64,000 nt of DNA from Metaphire vulgaris (lineage: Eukaryota; Annelida; Clitellata; Crassiclitellata; Megascolecidae), in assembly GCA_018105865.1 (NCBI GenBank), contig JACLAT010000162.1, positions 1-64,000 of the forward strand. Direction: 5' to 3'. Made by a program: the position numbers and the translations under genes. Below the pieces are notes generated by a model. The model did no database searches and was not told the DNA's origin. It saw nothing but the letters and a program-made list of their open reading frames with translations. Below are positions 11,701-22,974 of the stretch, piece by piece. Each line of letters begins with the position of its first letter. The stretch's first letter is position 1.

Positions 11701-14700
11701 ACTTACACTACTACGGAGTTTACTTAAACAAAGAGTATATTTTCCATGACCAATACATATATAACTTACCCATCTTGACATGAAATTGATGACTGCTTTT
11801 CCAAAGAATTTCTTATGTGTGCAAAACTTTTGCTTCTCTACAAGAAAATTAAATACATGTGCTCCATATCATTACCAGTATTTGTGAAAGACCCATATAA
11901 GCACTTAATAGCACAATTGGTTCTTGTTCATAGTGGAGGAATGCCCATGATGCACAAAATCAAAGTCAGCGACAATGAAAAAAGCGATAAAGAAAGCGTC
12001 CAACCAGTAAAATATTTCGATAATCAAAGTGCAAACTTATCTGTGCGTTCGAGTCATGAATATAAGTAATTAGAATTTCGAAATTACACACAAATTTACA
12101 AAAACTGACTAACAGCACTGCCGAATGAAAATTGTAAACAAATGACAAGTCTGAAATATATAAATATTCAGAAATCCTCTTTCTAACACCTGCTTGAAGT
12201 CAGGGGTGCCTTCAGAATGACTTTACCGGCAGCAAATCTTTCGATGTTAATAATGCTACAAATTGAAGCTAACAGAATTACCTCTTAACCCTTTCGTTAC
12301 TATGGCAACCCATTGCAGCATTGTGGACTGCCATGCATTATTGATATACTGACCCTTCGGCCCAAAGGGTCACTGAAAAAGGCTAGGTTTGGGAACCCTT
12401 CGGGCCGAAGGTCCAGTAGCGAAAGGGTTCATGCGCTCCCGGGATCAAACAAAATCCAAGTGTCTTGTCGGATTTGATTCTGGGGGATTACACTTGAAAT
12501 CCAGAGTGACCATTGACTGACGCCAAATGCATTACCATGCTGACGCTGCAGAAGTCTGCTAAAAACAATGATGAATAAACTTGCGACAACACTAATCACT
12601 ACCTCGCTGTTTAGTCTCTGCAACTTTGCAGTCAGGCGGTTGAGTTCTTGTTCGTAGGTGTCGCACTTCAGCTGAAGATGCAAGAGCCGTGTGTGAATTA
12701 TCAGTTCTTTCGGTCTTTCGTCCGATGAAGAGCGAGACGTGCTGTGAGCCTCGATATCCTTGGGAACATCAAAACTTACATAATATAATTTGTCACAAAT
12801 ATCTAGCAGATACACATTAAACTTCGTAATATATTCTCAGTCCACCGGGCAGTGGCAGATTTACCACGGTACAAATGGTTAAAAAAATGTGTACCGGGCA
12901 CCAGCAAAATAAAAATTTAGGGGCCTACCTTTTCTATTAACAATGTTTTATAATGATTTCTTCATAATTTATTTGTTTAAGCAACTTTATTTTCCGAAAT
13001 GCAACCATTTGTCACGCAACATGTCCTGAAAAAAAATCAAAAAGTTATTGCCACTATTAATCGTACACAAGACACCTGTAACTCTTCCGCTCTTCTGGAA
13101 GTTCCCGGAAAAAAATGGTCATCTTGCCACTTTTCACACTTGATCTGTAACTTTTTTGGGGAAAGTGTACCAGGGCATGAAAAAAATGCAAATCCACCAC
13201 TGCCACCAGGCATTCTCATTCTGAAACTCACAAGTACTCTACTTAACCTTTTAACTGGGTGCCCTGAGTAACGCTCGTCCATTTTACATTGAGTTACAAA
13301 TAGTTGCCCAGTTAAGGGGTTAACACCCACAAATATGTGTTATAATCACATATATATTCAGATATGTTTAGCTGAGATGCTGGTTGAGAACGAGGCATTT
13401 ATTTAGGCACCTTTAAACGAGTGTGAGATTCGTTTAAATCTGTCTGTAGTTCTTTAACTTCTTCTTCAAACTTGCTGGCAACCGATCTCTGAGTATTCAG
13501 TTCCTCTCTGCAATTCAGAAACAAGAAAATCGCAAATGTCATTGATATAATAACAGCACCTGCAACAATGGCATTTTCTCTATGTATAGCTCCTAGGCAG
13601 AAAAGCAAAGAATTTAGAGTAAATTTTCTAAAAGTATGATACTCGATAAAATACAATTATTTGATATTATATCCTTGGTTCTTTTCATTCGCTACCTCAA
13701 GTGGTTGTTGACGGTAATCATCTCGAGAAGAATCTGGCGCCTTGTGTCCCCGTCCTTCATGAGTGTCATCAGAGTCTTGCGTAGCGTTTTAGCAGACTCT
13801 GCCGTTAAAACAACTGTAAAAATTCAACAACAACAAAAGAAAATATAATAACACAGTAACAAACTCGGTAAAATTAATAAACTGGGCAATGGCAAATTAA
13901 TTCATATAAATTTTTTGATTAAAACTTTCACAAATTCATAACGATATAATTGAATAAATTACACCTTCAAATTATGTATAAACAGCTCTGTTAATGTACA
14001 AACTAACGTGACTTCTTATTCATATGAGAACTATCGTAGTTTGACATGGCTAAACTCCTATAGCAAATGATGGCAAATCATTTGCAAATCATATGCAAAT
14101 CATATGCAAATCATATGCAAATGCCAAAACTGGGTACAGTTTGGCTGCATGACTGAAAATGAAAGAGTCCCTGAAAAAAGCCTCTGTTAAAACGAGCCAA
14201 TGAGTCTATATGGTGTAATTATCATGATTAAACAACATCTAAGTCTGTACTGCTCTGGGGCCTGATTCCTCAATTTCACAAGTCAAATCAACCAAAGTCT
14301 TGTATATGGGTATATAATTATTAACCCCTTTAAGACGTAATTGATTTTCCGAAAACTCCCCACAGACGAGGAATTGTTTGGGGAAAAATTTTGGGGCTAA
14401 AGCTTGTGTTGTGTTTTGTTGTTATATTGGGCTATTTTTGTGTGACCTAGTTTCACTGAGTTGCTTAGGCATCGACTATTAGCCCGGCATATCCCGGGAT
14501 CCACGATATATGATTGAAGAAAATAATTTATTGGACATAAATAGGGGCTTTCCCGAGTTGTCTCAGGTCCCATGCTTAGCGCTTGGTTTCCGCTTCCGAG
14601 TTTTCTCAGGTCACGCCATAAAAGGGTTATAATTCAATACTTTATATTAATTTCAATTAAAGGTCAGGCTAACAAACGTTTAAATAAAGAATGAAATATT

Positions 14701-14805
14701 CAAACCGGTTGGAATGGATCCGTTAGCAATGCAAAATACATCAACCGCAGGAAGCCCATGTTGTCTGAGAAGACCATTAACTGACGTCCAACCTTCTTCG
14801 TCCAT
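5641..14805 (-). CDS. CEP70: CEP70-like centrosomal protein, complete, 15 coding exons
   Basis: Coding exons in gene order: 14805-14706, 13813-13696, 13507-13411, 12758-12603, 11837-11770, 10578-10443, 10182-10094, 8982-8893, 8671-8581, 8104-8006, 7685-7517, 7222-7076, 6657-6471, 6064-5950, 5728-5641. All junctions are GT-AG and all phases agree, giving about 582 residues; human CEP70 is of similar size. Diagnostic segments match what I know of CEP70: an N-terminal EEGWTSVNGLLRQHGLPAVD block; a coiled-coil start (SAKTLRKTLMTLMKDG, then NNHLREEL); and the C-terminal domain with AERLFPWKPVKLEG, MVQHFQLLFDVPHLCGIYPK and LKEILGL. The vertebrate protein is a centrosomal coiled-coil/TPR protein that binds gamma-tubulin and supports microtubule organisation and cilium assembly. 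The start is the ATG at 14805, just before the conserved Trp block. Oddities: exon 11 is 169 nt where 168 is needed, with the frame changing near 7600-7613. The acceptor of exon 4 is weak. The C-terminus stops slightly earlier than in human. TEs occupy several introns. Confidence 0.9.
6090..6312. repeat. Two SINE-tail-like hairpins, each followed by an AAT run
   Basis: Two related segments (about 6090-6145 and 6205-6258) share 'TAAAGCGCTTTTG...TTTTGG' and 'GCGCTATA' and each ends in AAT microsatellite sequence. They lie in the CEP70 intron between the exons at 6471-6657 and 5950-6064. Confidence 0.55.
6704..6855. repeat. Direct tandem duplication of about 80 bp in a CEP70 intron
   Basis: A segment beginning GCACGGTTAGCAGCTACAG is present twice in direct orientation (about 6696-6775 and 6781-6860) with only a few differences. 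It lies between exons 12 and 13. Confidence 0.75.
8674..8752. repeat. CA/TG microsatellite abutting a splice acceptor
   Basis: A CA run of about 75 bp on the plus strand, interrupted once by a short CATAAACA, followed by a TA run to 8762. On the minus strand the TG run ends two bases before the AG of the CEP70 exon-9 acceptor (8672-8673). The microsatellite therefore replaces the usual polypyrimidine tract. Confidence 0.95.
9261..9340. mobile_element. TTAA-flanked 80-bp MITE, copy 1
   Basis: The structure is TTAA, CCCCTTAACTGGG, about 50 bp, CGCGGTTAAGGGG, TTAA. TTAA duplications are typical of piggyBac and Kolobok elements. Related copies lie at 13243-13323 and 41539-41618 and share the interior words CCATTTTACATTGAGTTAC. 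It sits in a CEP70 intron. Confidence 0.8.
9906..10080. mobile_element. pogo/Tigger-type MITE
   Basis: Ends CAGTAGAACCTCGTTATATC and complement, 175 bp, flanked by TA on both sides. The terminus matches the pogo/Tigger branch of Tc1/mariner. The interior is itself a set of CGATATA inverted repeats. It inserted only about 13 bp downstream of the donor of CEP70 exon 7. Confidence 0.85.
10787..11328. mobile_element. hAT-type MITE, CAGTGATGGGC ends
   Basis: The ends CAGTGATGGGCAAAAGTTAA and TTTAGTTAGTGCCCATCACTG bound 542 bp with a perfect 8-bp duplication AATATAAT (10779-10786 and 11329-11336). Both arms are built from repeated AGTTAA words for about 150 bp. Non-coding, in a CEP70 intron. Confidence 0.9.
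12285..12430. mobile_element. Foldback element with AACCCTTTCGTTACT ends
   Basis: Inverted ends AACCCTTTCGTTACT and AGTAGCGAAAGGGTT, preceded by TTAA on the left (the right TTAA is not intact). Internal CCCTTCGG words also pair. Related CCCTTT-ended pieces occur at 10237-10297 and perhaps 14324-14630. It lies 170 bp downstream of CEP70 exon 4. Confidence 0.6.
13243..13323. mobile_element. TTAA-flanked MITE, copy 3
   Basis: The same architecture and interior as 9261-9340 and 41539-41618, but more diverged at the left end. In the CEP70 intron between exons 3 and 4. Confidence 0.7.
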
Positions 14806-14967
14806 TTCTCGTGAAAAATATTTCTACAGATCAAATTGCACAAGCTTCTTACAAAAGCAGACCTGGTCTCATTGATAATCAATGCGATCATCGACTAATT
14901 AGGGCTGTGAGTTTGATGCGGTGATTTCACTAATACAGCACTATTTACGCTGTTTAGGCAAAAGGTA

Positions 14968-15242
14968 AAGGTAGGTCCGGCCCTCGAGTCCGAGCGTTGG
15001 GTTCCGGCGCTTATCGCCGGTCAAGGCAAAAAGCGACGTAGGTGGTATATTCCATTAATCTGGATAGGTTGCCATTACTTTCCCAGACCCACGTTTTACA
15101 GCGCAGATTAACGCTGCTCTTCATTTTACCTATTAGCGAATAAGGCTGAGTCGACCGTAGGGCTCCTGCAGGTATCTAACCCACAACCTTCTGCTCTATC
15201 GTCCAGTGTTGTTACCACTCTGCTAACTTCCCGTCCGTTCAG
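14968..15242 (-). repeat. tRNA-derived SINE
   Basis: Read on the minus strand, the head contains an A-box-like GTTAGCAGAGTGGTAAC and a B-box-like GGTTGTGGGTTAGATACC about 40 bp apart, which is the internal promoter layout of a tRNA-derived SINE. A body of about 190 bp follows. It cannot fold as an intact tRNA, so it is not a functional tRNA gene. It lies upstream of CEP70. Confidence 0.65.
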
Positions 15243-15711
15243 TCCATATATATATATACATATATATATACAAGATATAGCGCTAAGTAAATTACAGCAT
15301 AGCTCTACATTTAAAGCTGCGTCTAGGTAAAATGATTGCACGATCTAAACACGATAACGTCCTATATTTAAAATCAGAAAATAGTTTCTATTCAAATTCG
15401 ATCGTCGTACCAACGAGTTGTAACTATATTTCAATAATTAAGCAATAATTTTCTGTTGTCCCTTTGCCGTAGAAACCATTCGGTATTTAGTTGAGCCAAA
15501 CATTTTTTCGCTACAGAGTACAGATATTAAAACTCTGGTCACACTCACTCGCTAACAGAGCACCTTCTGCACTTGCCAGACTGTCTTATACGATATAGTA
15601 CCAATCAATCAATAAACTTCCATGGCGCAAAAATTCCAAATTGAATAAGATCCAGGTCAAGCCGAAAATATCAATCAGAACAGCGGGGGAGCAATCTAAG
15701 GGAGATAATGA

Positions 15712-15712
15712 A

Positions 15713-15752
<40 letters not shown>
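15712..15752. repeat. GAT microsatellite
   Basis: An uninterrupted GAT trinucleotide run. The rest of 15243-16100 shows nothing I can annotate. Confidence 0.95.
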
Positions 15753-16230
15753 TCTTTATGACTGAGTGAAGTTGAAACTGTGACAGTGTGGAGAGTTCTA
15801 TTTAAGTAAGCAATGTAGATCAGTTCTTATTTTTTACTCTACTACTGTTGTTCTAAAAGTAATTAATTAGAATGTTATCAGTGTAACAATACTAGTATTG
15901 TCATTACATATTTACGTTATCGTTACAGCAATTTAAAGGATCATGCTATATTTGCACACAAAGTAAAATATAGAATTCATTAACTGAGAAAAATCTCCTT
16001 CATGAATTTAACTATTGCATTGGTTACACTTTCGTTAACCAATTATGTTTGACGCCAAGTGTGAACGGGGCTTGAGCAGACAGAATATTTAGGCTTCGGA
16101 GTCTGATAGTTTAGAACGTCTATAAAGCTAGCAGCGGATTCGATATTCAGATATTCACACATTCGATCCATAGAGATGACCAATAGCCTAAATATAACTT
16201 CGTCATACAATTAAATATTTCTAATATATT

Positions 16231-17290
16231 TTAATATCTGCCTATATCTACATCGAGTGCTAGCCCTCTGGGGTCTACCCCTCCAATATTGTGTCTATAT
16301 CACTTGCAGGTCAAAAGTGCTAGGCCATTTAGACATTCGCCAATGCTATTTAATAGCCTAAAAATTCATGTCTTGTAAAATTATTTTATATGCAACTTTT
16401 TAAATTTCTGCCTATATCTACATCGAGTGCTAGCCCTCTGGGGTCTACCCTCCAATTTTGTGTCTATATCTCTTCCAGGTCAAAAGTGCTAGGCCATTTA
16501 GACATTCGCCAATGCTATTTAATAGCCTAAAAATTCATATAGTGTCCAATAAATTTTTATGCAACTTTTTAAAATTCTGCCTATACCTACACCGAGTGCT
16601 AGCCCTCTGGGCTCTACCCCTCCAATATTGTGTCTATATCACTTGCAGGTCAAAAGTGCTAGGCCATTTAGACATTCGCCAATGCTATTTAATAGCCTAA
16701 AAATTCATGTCTTGTAAAATAATTTTTATGCAACTTTTATATTTCTGCCTATATCTACATCGAGTGCTAGCCCTCTGGGCTCTACCCCTCCAATATTGTG
16801 TCTATATCACTTGCAGGTCAAAAGTGCTAGGCCATTTAGACATTCGCCAATGCTATTTAATAGCCTAAAAATTCATGTCTTGTAAAATTATTTTATATGC
16901 AACTTTTTAAATTTCTGCCTATATCTACATCGAGTGCTAGCCCTCTGGGGTCTACCCCTCCAATTTTGTGTCTATATCTCTTCCAGGTCAAAAGTGCTAG
17001 GCCATTTAGACATTCGCCAATGCTATTTAATAGCCTAAAAATTCATATAGTGTCCAATAAATTTTTATGCAACTTTTTAAAATTCTGCCTATACCTACAC
17101 CGAGTGCTAGCCCTCTGGGCTCTACCCCTCCAATATTGTGTCTATATCACTTGCAGGTCAAAAGTGCTGGGTCATTTAGACATTCACCAATGCTATTTAA
17201 TAGCCTAAGAAATTCATGCCTTGAAAAAAAAATTGTTTATGTATTTTTAAAATTTCTGGGTATTTTTACTGCTAGTGTTAGCCCACTGCC
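16231..17290 (+). repeat. ~170-bp satellite, left arm, about 6 units
   Basis: Each unit runs from TGCCTATATCTACATCGAGT through GTGCTAGCCCTCTGGG, GGTCAAAAGTGCTAGGCC and CCAATGCTATTTAATAGCC. A variant word beginning ATTCATATAGTGTCC recurs at 16533 and 17041, a 508-bp spacing of three units, so the array has local trimeric order. Open frames across it are repeat artefacts. Confidence 0.95.
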
Positions 17291-17489
17291 AAACTAACCC
17301 ACCCTCCTCCCACTGAAATGGCTATTGACATACCCACCAGTGAAGTCAGTCTTCCCCTCCTCTGTGACAGGAATATTGCATTCACTGGCAGCTGAGGGAG
17401 AAAAGCAAAAAATGAAACTTTATGTGTTTTGGTGGTAAATGGGGATAGGGTAATGTTAACATTTGAAACAATTTATCAGCGTTGCTTAT

Positions 17490-18010
17490 TAGACCAGTTA
17501 TATATCATCATGACCAGGCAATAAAATTGACATATCATTACTTAGAGATAGAGCAATAGCTCATATTTGACTTGCATATGGCTTTTCTCCAAAATGATTT
17601 CTTTCATGGATTAAACACTGAATGTTTTTCACCAATTTTACAAACATATGGTTTTCCCCCACAATGAATTTTCTCATGGCATTCAAGAATAGAGGATGTG
17701 TTTGTATCCAATTTATAAATCTGCAATATCTTCAATTTCTTGCTGTTTCCTCAAACCACTATATATTATGTAGTTCCTTTATTTTCTTAAGTCAAACTAT
17801 CCTATAAAGTAAAGTGATAGCATATTGCAAATATTTAGCCATAACTTGAAGTGCCCAAATTTCTCTTTCTCTATCACACAAATTGGGGACTGCCAGAATA
17901 TTTTAAAAATACTGGTAAGCTATTGCATGTGTCCAGGTTAGAGCTGCAGCAATTCATTGATTTGAATCAATATATATATATATATATATAATATTAGTTT
18001 ACATGTTTAT
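17490..18010. repeat. Long direct repeat with C2H2 zinc-finger relic, copy 1
   Basis: This segment matches 23960-24560 in the same orientation for about 500-600 bp, although the surrounding satellite arms are inverted. On the minus strand, 17570-17690 reads CHEKIHCGGKPYVCK, a decayed form of the H-TGEKPYxC linker of C2H2 zinc fingers. The finger spacing is lost and stops are present. Confidence 0.7.
17566..17720 (-). pseudogene. C2H2 zinc-finger relic
   Basis: The minus strand shows a GGKPYVCK linker and partial finger residues around it, without a continuous frame. Similar relics lie at 22480-22670 (-), 24010-24130 (-) and, on the plus strand, at about 18810-18920 (RGEKPYLSTVCEK). Together they suggest an ancestral C2H2 array carried inside the element. 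Confidence 0.5.
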
Positions 18011-18289
18011 TCCTTCGATTCATTGATATTCAGATATTCACACATTCGCTCCATAGAGATGCCAACGTGTAATTGGTGTAATTGTGGTGAGGACATCTCA
18101 TAGTGCTTGAAATTTTAGGCCGACGGCCTAACAGTCACCCCCTGAATGCACATGCCAGCGAGAATGTCAAATTTAGAAAACCATCTCGTTGACTTTGTGT
18201 GCTTTTGGGATTTTACAAATGACGAAAGATTAAATCTGCAAGGAAAAGTTCTCTGCCATTTCGACTTTTGCCAATGCTATTTAATAGCC

Positions 18290-18292
<3 letters not shown>

Positions 18293-18336
<44 letters not shown>

Positions 18337-18342
18337 GCAATA
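18293..18342. repeat. AAT microsatellite adjoining a satellite core
   Basis: An AAT run directly follows the satellite words CCAATGCTATTTAATAGCC. The segment 18115-18295 is repeated inverted at about 23770-23955. Just upstream, 18018-18062 is an extra copy of part of the element's terminal sequence (GATATTCAGATATTCACAC). Confidence 0.8.
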
Positions 18343-19839
18343 TTAGTAATAATAACAATAATTATGCACTACTATAGCACCATTTCAAACACCCAATGGT
18401 ATCAATCGATGGTACTTCAAATACATCCGCAGAAGACCAGGTCATTCCAGAGATCAGTCAGAGTGAAAAATAAGCCTAAAATAGACATCATTGTTAAATT
18501 AGTTTGTTATATCACTTATAAAATATTTGGCTATTTACAGACCATGAGTTAGCCCTCTGGACTATACAACTCCAATATTATGTCAAAATATCTCGTAAAA
18601 AAAGTGTTGGCCCGCCTAGAATTTGGCCAATGCTATTTAATAGCCTAAAAAATTAATACTCGGTAAATTATTTTCTTATGCAACATTTTTCATCCCGCCA
18701 ACTTCATATGAATTCATTTAAGCCCCAACCTGAAATCCTTGAACCGCCATTGCCCGTCAGGTCACGACCCACAGGCTAACTCTTAACCAGTGAGTCTTGA
18801 GAGCTTTGGAATTAAGAGAGGAGAGAAACCGTATTTGAGCACAGTATGTGAAAAATTATGTAGTCATTAAACCAGTCATGACTGCCAAGAAAGAGTTCAT
18901 ACAGACAACAAGCGGGATGTTGGTGAAATGAGTGATAAATCATTCAGTATTTTTCCCACTCTTGGATGCCTTTAGAGAAATCTATTTTACTCCAAAGTGT
19001 AGCTCTTGAATCATTTTAAAAATTTAGATGTTGGACTGGGAATCCTTTTAAAGAACATTCTTATGCAGTTTTTGGCGATGACATATTTGTACAATATAAG
19101 AAGTTTCTTATTTTACGTACTCTTCACTGTGCTTATTGTGCTTCATGTAAATATGTTACCCATCATTATTATAGTCACATAAATGTTTTAAAAACATTAC
19201 AAGGATTTGCCATCTGAGAACGAGACAATAAGCTTTGAGTACAATAGAGTGTAATGCATGTGAATTAAGAGAGACCATTACTGGATGGTTTGCAAATATG
19301 GATGTAATTAATTTTGGTGGTTTTTTGGTATTGGTTATATAAGATTGTATGTGAGAGAAAGTTACTGAAATATATTTTTCATTAACATTTCAAGTAGAGT
19401 AATTGTAAGTTGTACCATACAATTTATAGTTCTTATTCTATGTAAAAGTTATATTGTTTTTACACTTTAATATATGTATATGTTACAGTCAAAGTGTGAA
19501 ATCAGGCAATGTTGACATTGCCTGAAACTTTTAGGAAATGTCGACATAAGCCGTTTCACTCGGGCACTGTCGACATTGACTGAAATGTTTAGGCATTGTT
19601 TAACAATGCCTGAAATTTGCTCAAATTTTATACACACATTTCCTGAAATCTTTATCTGTGATGGAATAGCATAATAAGTAACATAAAACAGTTCTGAAAC
19701 CTTAATAAGTGCCAAAAACTTTAATAGGTTCAAATGAAATAAAAGCAGGCAGTAATAGAAAAAAGTTATACACAACTGTAAAAACTTCAAATGCAATAAA
19801 GGAATGAATTCCAAAAAACGTTATAAGGTTCTAACGCAA

Positions 19840-20275
19840 TAAAGAAAAAGCAGTCATATAAAACAGTTCTACAACATTAATGAAGTCAACTAAAACTTTA
19901 TAAGGTTCTATTGCAATAAAGGAAAAAGCAGTCATATAAAACAGTTCTACAACATTAATGAAGTCAACTAAAACTTTATAAGGTTCTATTGCAATAAAGG
20001 AAAAAGCAGTTCTACAACATTAATAAAACAGTTCTACAACATTAATGAAGTCAACTAAAACTTTATAAGGTTCTAATGCAATAAAAAAGCAGTCATATAA
20101 AACAGTTCTACAACATTAATGAAGTCAACTAAAATTTTATAAGGATGACAACGCAATAAACAAAAAGCAGTCATATAAAACAGTTCTACAACATTAATGA
20201 AGTCAACTAAAACTTTATAAGGTTCTAATGCAATAAAGGAAAAAGCAATCATATAAAACGGGCTAAAATTTAACA
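19840..20275. repeat. 78-bp tandem repeat inside the Ginger-like element
   Basis: About five to six copies of a unit containing AAAACAGTTCTACAACATTA and ACTTTATAAGGTTCTA. The spacing measured at 19904 and 19982 is 78 bp. One copy is partly duplicated internally. It lies between the left inverted repeat and the 3' end of the integrase remnant. Confidence 0.9.
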
Positions 20276-20327
20276 GTTCTTATTGCAGCAACTTAAACTT
20301 GAATGGCAACGACTATTGCATTTCAGT

Positions 20328-21553
20328 TTAGTCTGACTGTTTAGCTTTGAAACATCTAAAACGATTGGTTTCACACTTTTTTGAACCCTTACAATTGCAT
20401 TTTGCAAAACCTTGACCGCCACTCTTTGATTCGTACTGAACAGCAGCCCTCAATGAAATCTCGCTGTGTGCCATGACATCATCTTCATTTAGCAGTATCT
20501 GGGTGCACAAATCAAATTGATTTCGTGCATACCGGCCTTGTAGAACACCAGCTCTAACAGCTATACGATACATGTCGTTGCAGTTACGATCAAGAATGAC
20601 ACCCATGATATTACGAGGGTCGCCACGTCCTCGATCAACTAATGGAACAGGGACGGTAACATTGTCACCAGGATTTCCAGCTGCAAATTCTATTCTACTA
20701 CGCAAAACCATTCGTTTAGCTTGCTTCACTAAACCTTCTCGAGCCCTCTTGCGATGAGACTGTATACTATCATGCAGGTGATCTATGAAATCTGATGCTT
20801 GCTGGTTACTAGTGGTTTCCGCCTGTTCTTCAACCGTTGTAGCTCGCGATGAAGCTGTACTGTGACTGGCTGTGGTATGATCCGCAGCAGGTGAATAAGC
20901 GTAAGCTGTTTCAGTGGTTGCAGCTGATGTAGGAGCAGTCACAGACGTTTCAGCAGCCGGAACTGAAAATGACGTTGAACTGTGACTAACCGTAAAACTA
21001 GACGAGGGACCTTCACCTTCGTTTACGTTTGCATCACTTGCGCAACTCTGAAGCGCATTGTTAACAGTGGCGGCTCCACCGGGGGGGGCAGGGGGGCCCG
21101 TGCCCCCCCTATTGACTGCCTGGCCCCCCCCAGTGGCCCCCCCAGTTGGGACCCTATACTTAATGCTACATACATTAAACAACAAATGGTTGGCCCCCCA
21201 TGATTAGAAGTTGCCCCCCCCCCCAACGGCCCCCCCACTTGCCAAATCCTAGAGCCGCCACTGATTGTTAAGATCATCTTCCGATACCAGTCTATCTATA
21301 ACTTCGTTTGGAAGTTGCAGAGATCGGAGTCCTATTCGCGGCTCACAACCAAACATGGCATTATACGGAGAGCGTTGTATGCCTGAATGGAAAGATGTAT
21401 TTTTTTTAAAAACTGGACACATTTCAATCCAGTTGGCCAATCTGTGGAATTGTTATCATTTAGCCAAGATATCAGCATGTCCTTTACGTCGCAGTTTAGT
21501 CTCTCAACAGAACCTTGGCTCTGTGGATGGCGTGGTTTTCCATGCACAAGCAT
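20328..21553 (-). pseudogene. Integrase remnant (KRBA2/Ginger type) broken by a frameshift and a MITE
   Basis: From 21553 down, the frame reads HGKPRHPQSQGSVERLNCDV, the end of a retroviral-type integrase core (the SQGSVER motif carries the third acidic residue). In the A-run near 21395-21410 the sense continues in another frame (HSGIQRSPYNAMFGCEPRIG). At 21264 the sequence is interrupted by the hAT MITE. Beyond it the frame resumes as a Ser/Thr/Ala-rich linker, then DMYRIAVRAGVLQGRYARNQ, and ends in the short cysteine motif GQGFAKCNCKGSKKCETNRF. The cysteine tail is typical of this family but shortened. Catalytic residues upstream are absent. Confidence 0.75.
21065..21263. mobile_element. 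hAT-type MITE, GGCGGCTCC family, copy 2
   Basis: 199 bp with ends CAGTGGCGGCTCCA and complement, flanked by a perfect ATTGTTAA (21057-21064 and 21264-21271). It interrupts the integrase remnant of the Ginger-like element, so it is the younger insertion. The interior matches 1792-1980 and 54697-54889. Confidence 0.95.
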
Positions 21554-22479
21554 AAGTTAAGTTAAGCTAACCAAGTTAAGCTTATTATGCTATTCCATCA
21601 CAGATAAAGATTTCAGGAAATGTGTGTATAAAAATTGGGCAAATTTCAGGCATTGTTAAACAATGCCTAAACATTTCAGTCAATGTCGACAGTGCCCGAG
21701 TGAAACGGCTTATGTCGACATTTCCTAAAAGTTTCAGGCAATGTCAACATTGCCTGATTTCACACTTTGACTGTAACATATATATGTGGATTTTGATTTT
21801 GACTTCTTGATGCTTTTGATGATTGATTTGAACATGGCTGGTCAGTGCTCGTGTTTATGTTATTCACCGTTTCCACTTGCATGTAGGCTAACTGTGCAGA
21901 TTGTTATTTAGAATAGTTAGCTTATTAGATTCAAAGGAGACCTACGATTTTATGAAACTTTTTTCTGTCACCGGAATATATGTATACCTATTCATATATG
22001 TATATATTGGAACACCTTAACAATTTTAATTGACTTATGTGTATCAATCATTTTGCAGTTTGCAGTTCCTTTACGTAAAAAGTTTCTGCCCATTCAGTGT
22101 TTATACAAATTTATTTCATAGCCTAAATTCAGCCTCGTCTTTATGTTAACTATTAAAATATGTTGCTATTTCCTTCCTTTCTATAGATCATGCAGAATAC
22201 TACACCTCCCCTTATCGTATATATTAACAATGCTAACGCATATAGTAAACGTTTGATATAATGAAGTATTATTTTAATTTCAATCAATTGAAGTCATTTA
22301 ATTGTCAATTATTTTAATGAAATTAATGTGAAACTCAATTAAGCTTATTTCTCCGGCATGAATTATATAATGGCATTCAAGAGTGATTACATGACTTAAT
22401 AATGATTGCCTAAAATACCTAAAACATTCGGTTTTTCTCCGGTATTAGTTCTTTCAGGGCGTTGAAGGCTGATAAATGT

Positions 22480-22670
22480 CTTCATGGTTTATCACATATT
22501 TTACAAGCAGACGGCTTTACTCCTGTAAGAATTGCTTCATGTTGTTTAAGGTGACTTAATTGAATTATTTTGTATTGCTTGTATAGAGAATACGGTTTCT
22601 CGCCTTTTTTAAAAAAGGTATTTTCATGAATGTTCAATCTACTAATGGTGAGCAAATGCTTTGCCACATA
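22480..22670 (-). pseudogene. C2H2 zinc-finger relic
   Basis: The minus strand reads KKGEKPYSLYKQ, then HLKQHEAILTGVKPSACKIC. These are two degenerate TGEKP-type linkers with the usual finger spacing, but most zinc ligands are substituted. Confidence 0.6.
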
Positions 22671-22675
22671 TAATA

Positions 22676-22974
22676 TGTGGCAATTCCAGAAATTATTGGT
22701 GGGGAGGATGGATAAAAGTTTATAGTAAGTTGGTGGTGGGGTGGAATGTGAAGGAAAAAAAGAAAGGAAAAAAGGTCAATGTTGGTGCTTTGCCCACTAA
22801 ATGTTAATAAACCTTGCCAAAAAGGCCGACAAGCAAAAAAGATCATTAACAGTATTTTTCACTAAATTTTTAAACACTCACCAGAAAATAGGTTGACAGG
22901 TTAAAATGGTCATCCGGAGTCCTGGTGGGTGAAGGCATCCCCATCATCACCATAGTGGAAGCGCCACTGCACAT
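22676..22974. mobile_element. Decayed copy of the GGCGGTTCC hAT MITE
   Basis: The left end TGTGGCAATTCCAG and the right end GTGGAAGCGCCACTG resemble the family termini at 43240-43551. The interior includes the GACAAGCAAAAAAG motif. The flanking duplication is not intact. Confidence 0.6.

Larger units (their letters stand above)
19481..21778 (-). mobile_element. Ginger-like integrase transposon, decayed
   Basis: Long terminal inverted repeats of about 197 bp, 19481-19678 and 21582-21778, begin TGTTACAGTCAAAGTGTGAA and are nearly identical, with TATA on both outer sides (possible 4-bp duplication in an AT-rich site). The minus strand carries the C-terminal part of a DDE integrase protein. TGT...ACA ends, long repeats, a 4-bp duplication and an integrase of the KRBA2/SCAND3 type are features of Ginger DNA transposons. 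Most of the catalytic core is missing between the right repeat and 21553, so it is a deleted copy, and its reading frame is broken twice more. Confidence 0.75.

Noticed and set aside
15160..15242. tRNA gene
   Set aside because: A and B boxes are present but the arms do not fold into a tRNA and a SINE body follows.
16458..17297. Repeated open frames of about 80-100 residues
   Set aside because: They simply translate the 170-bp satellite and recur with its period; no independent coding evidence.
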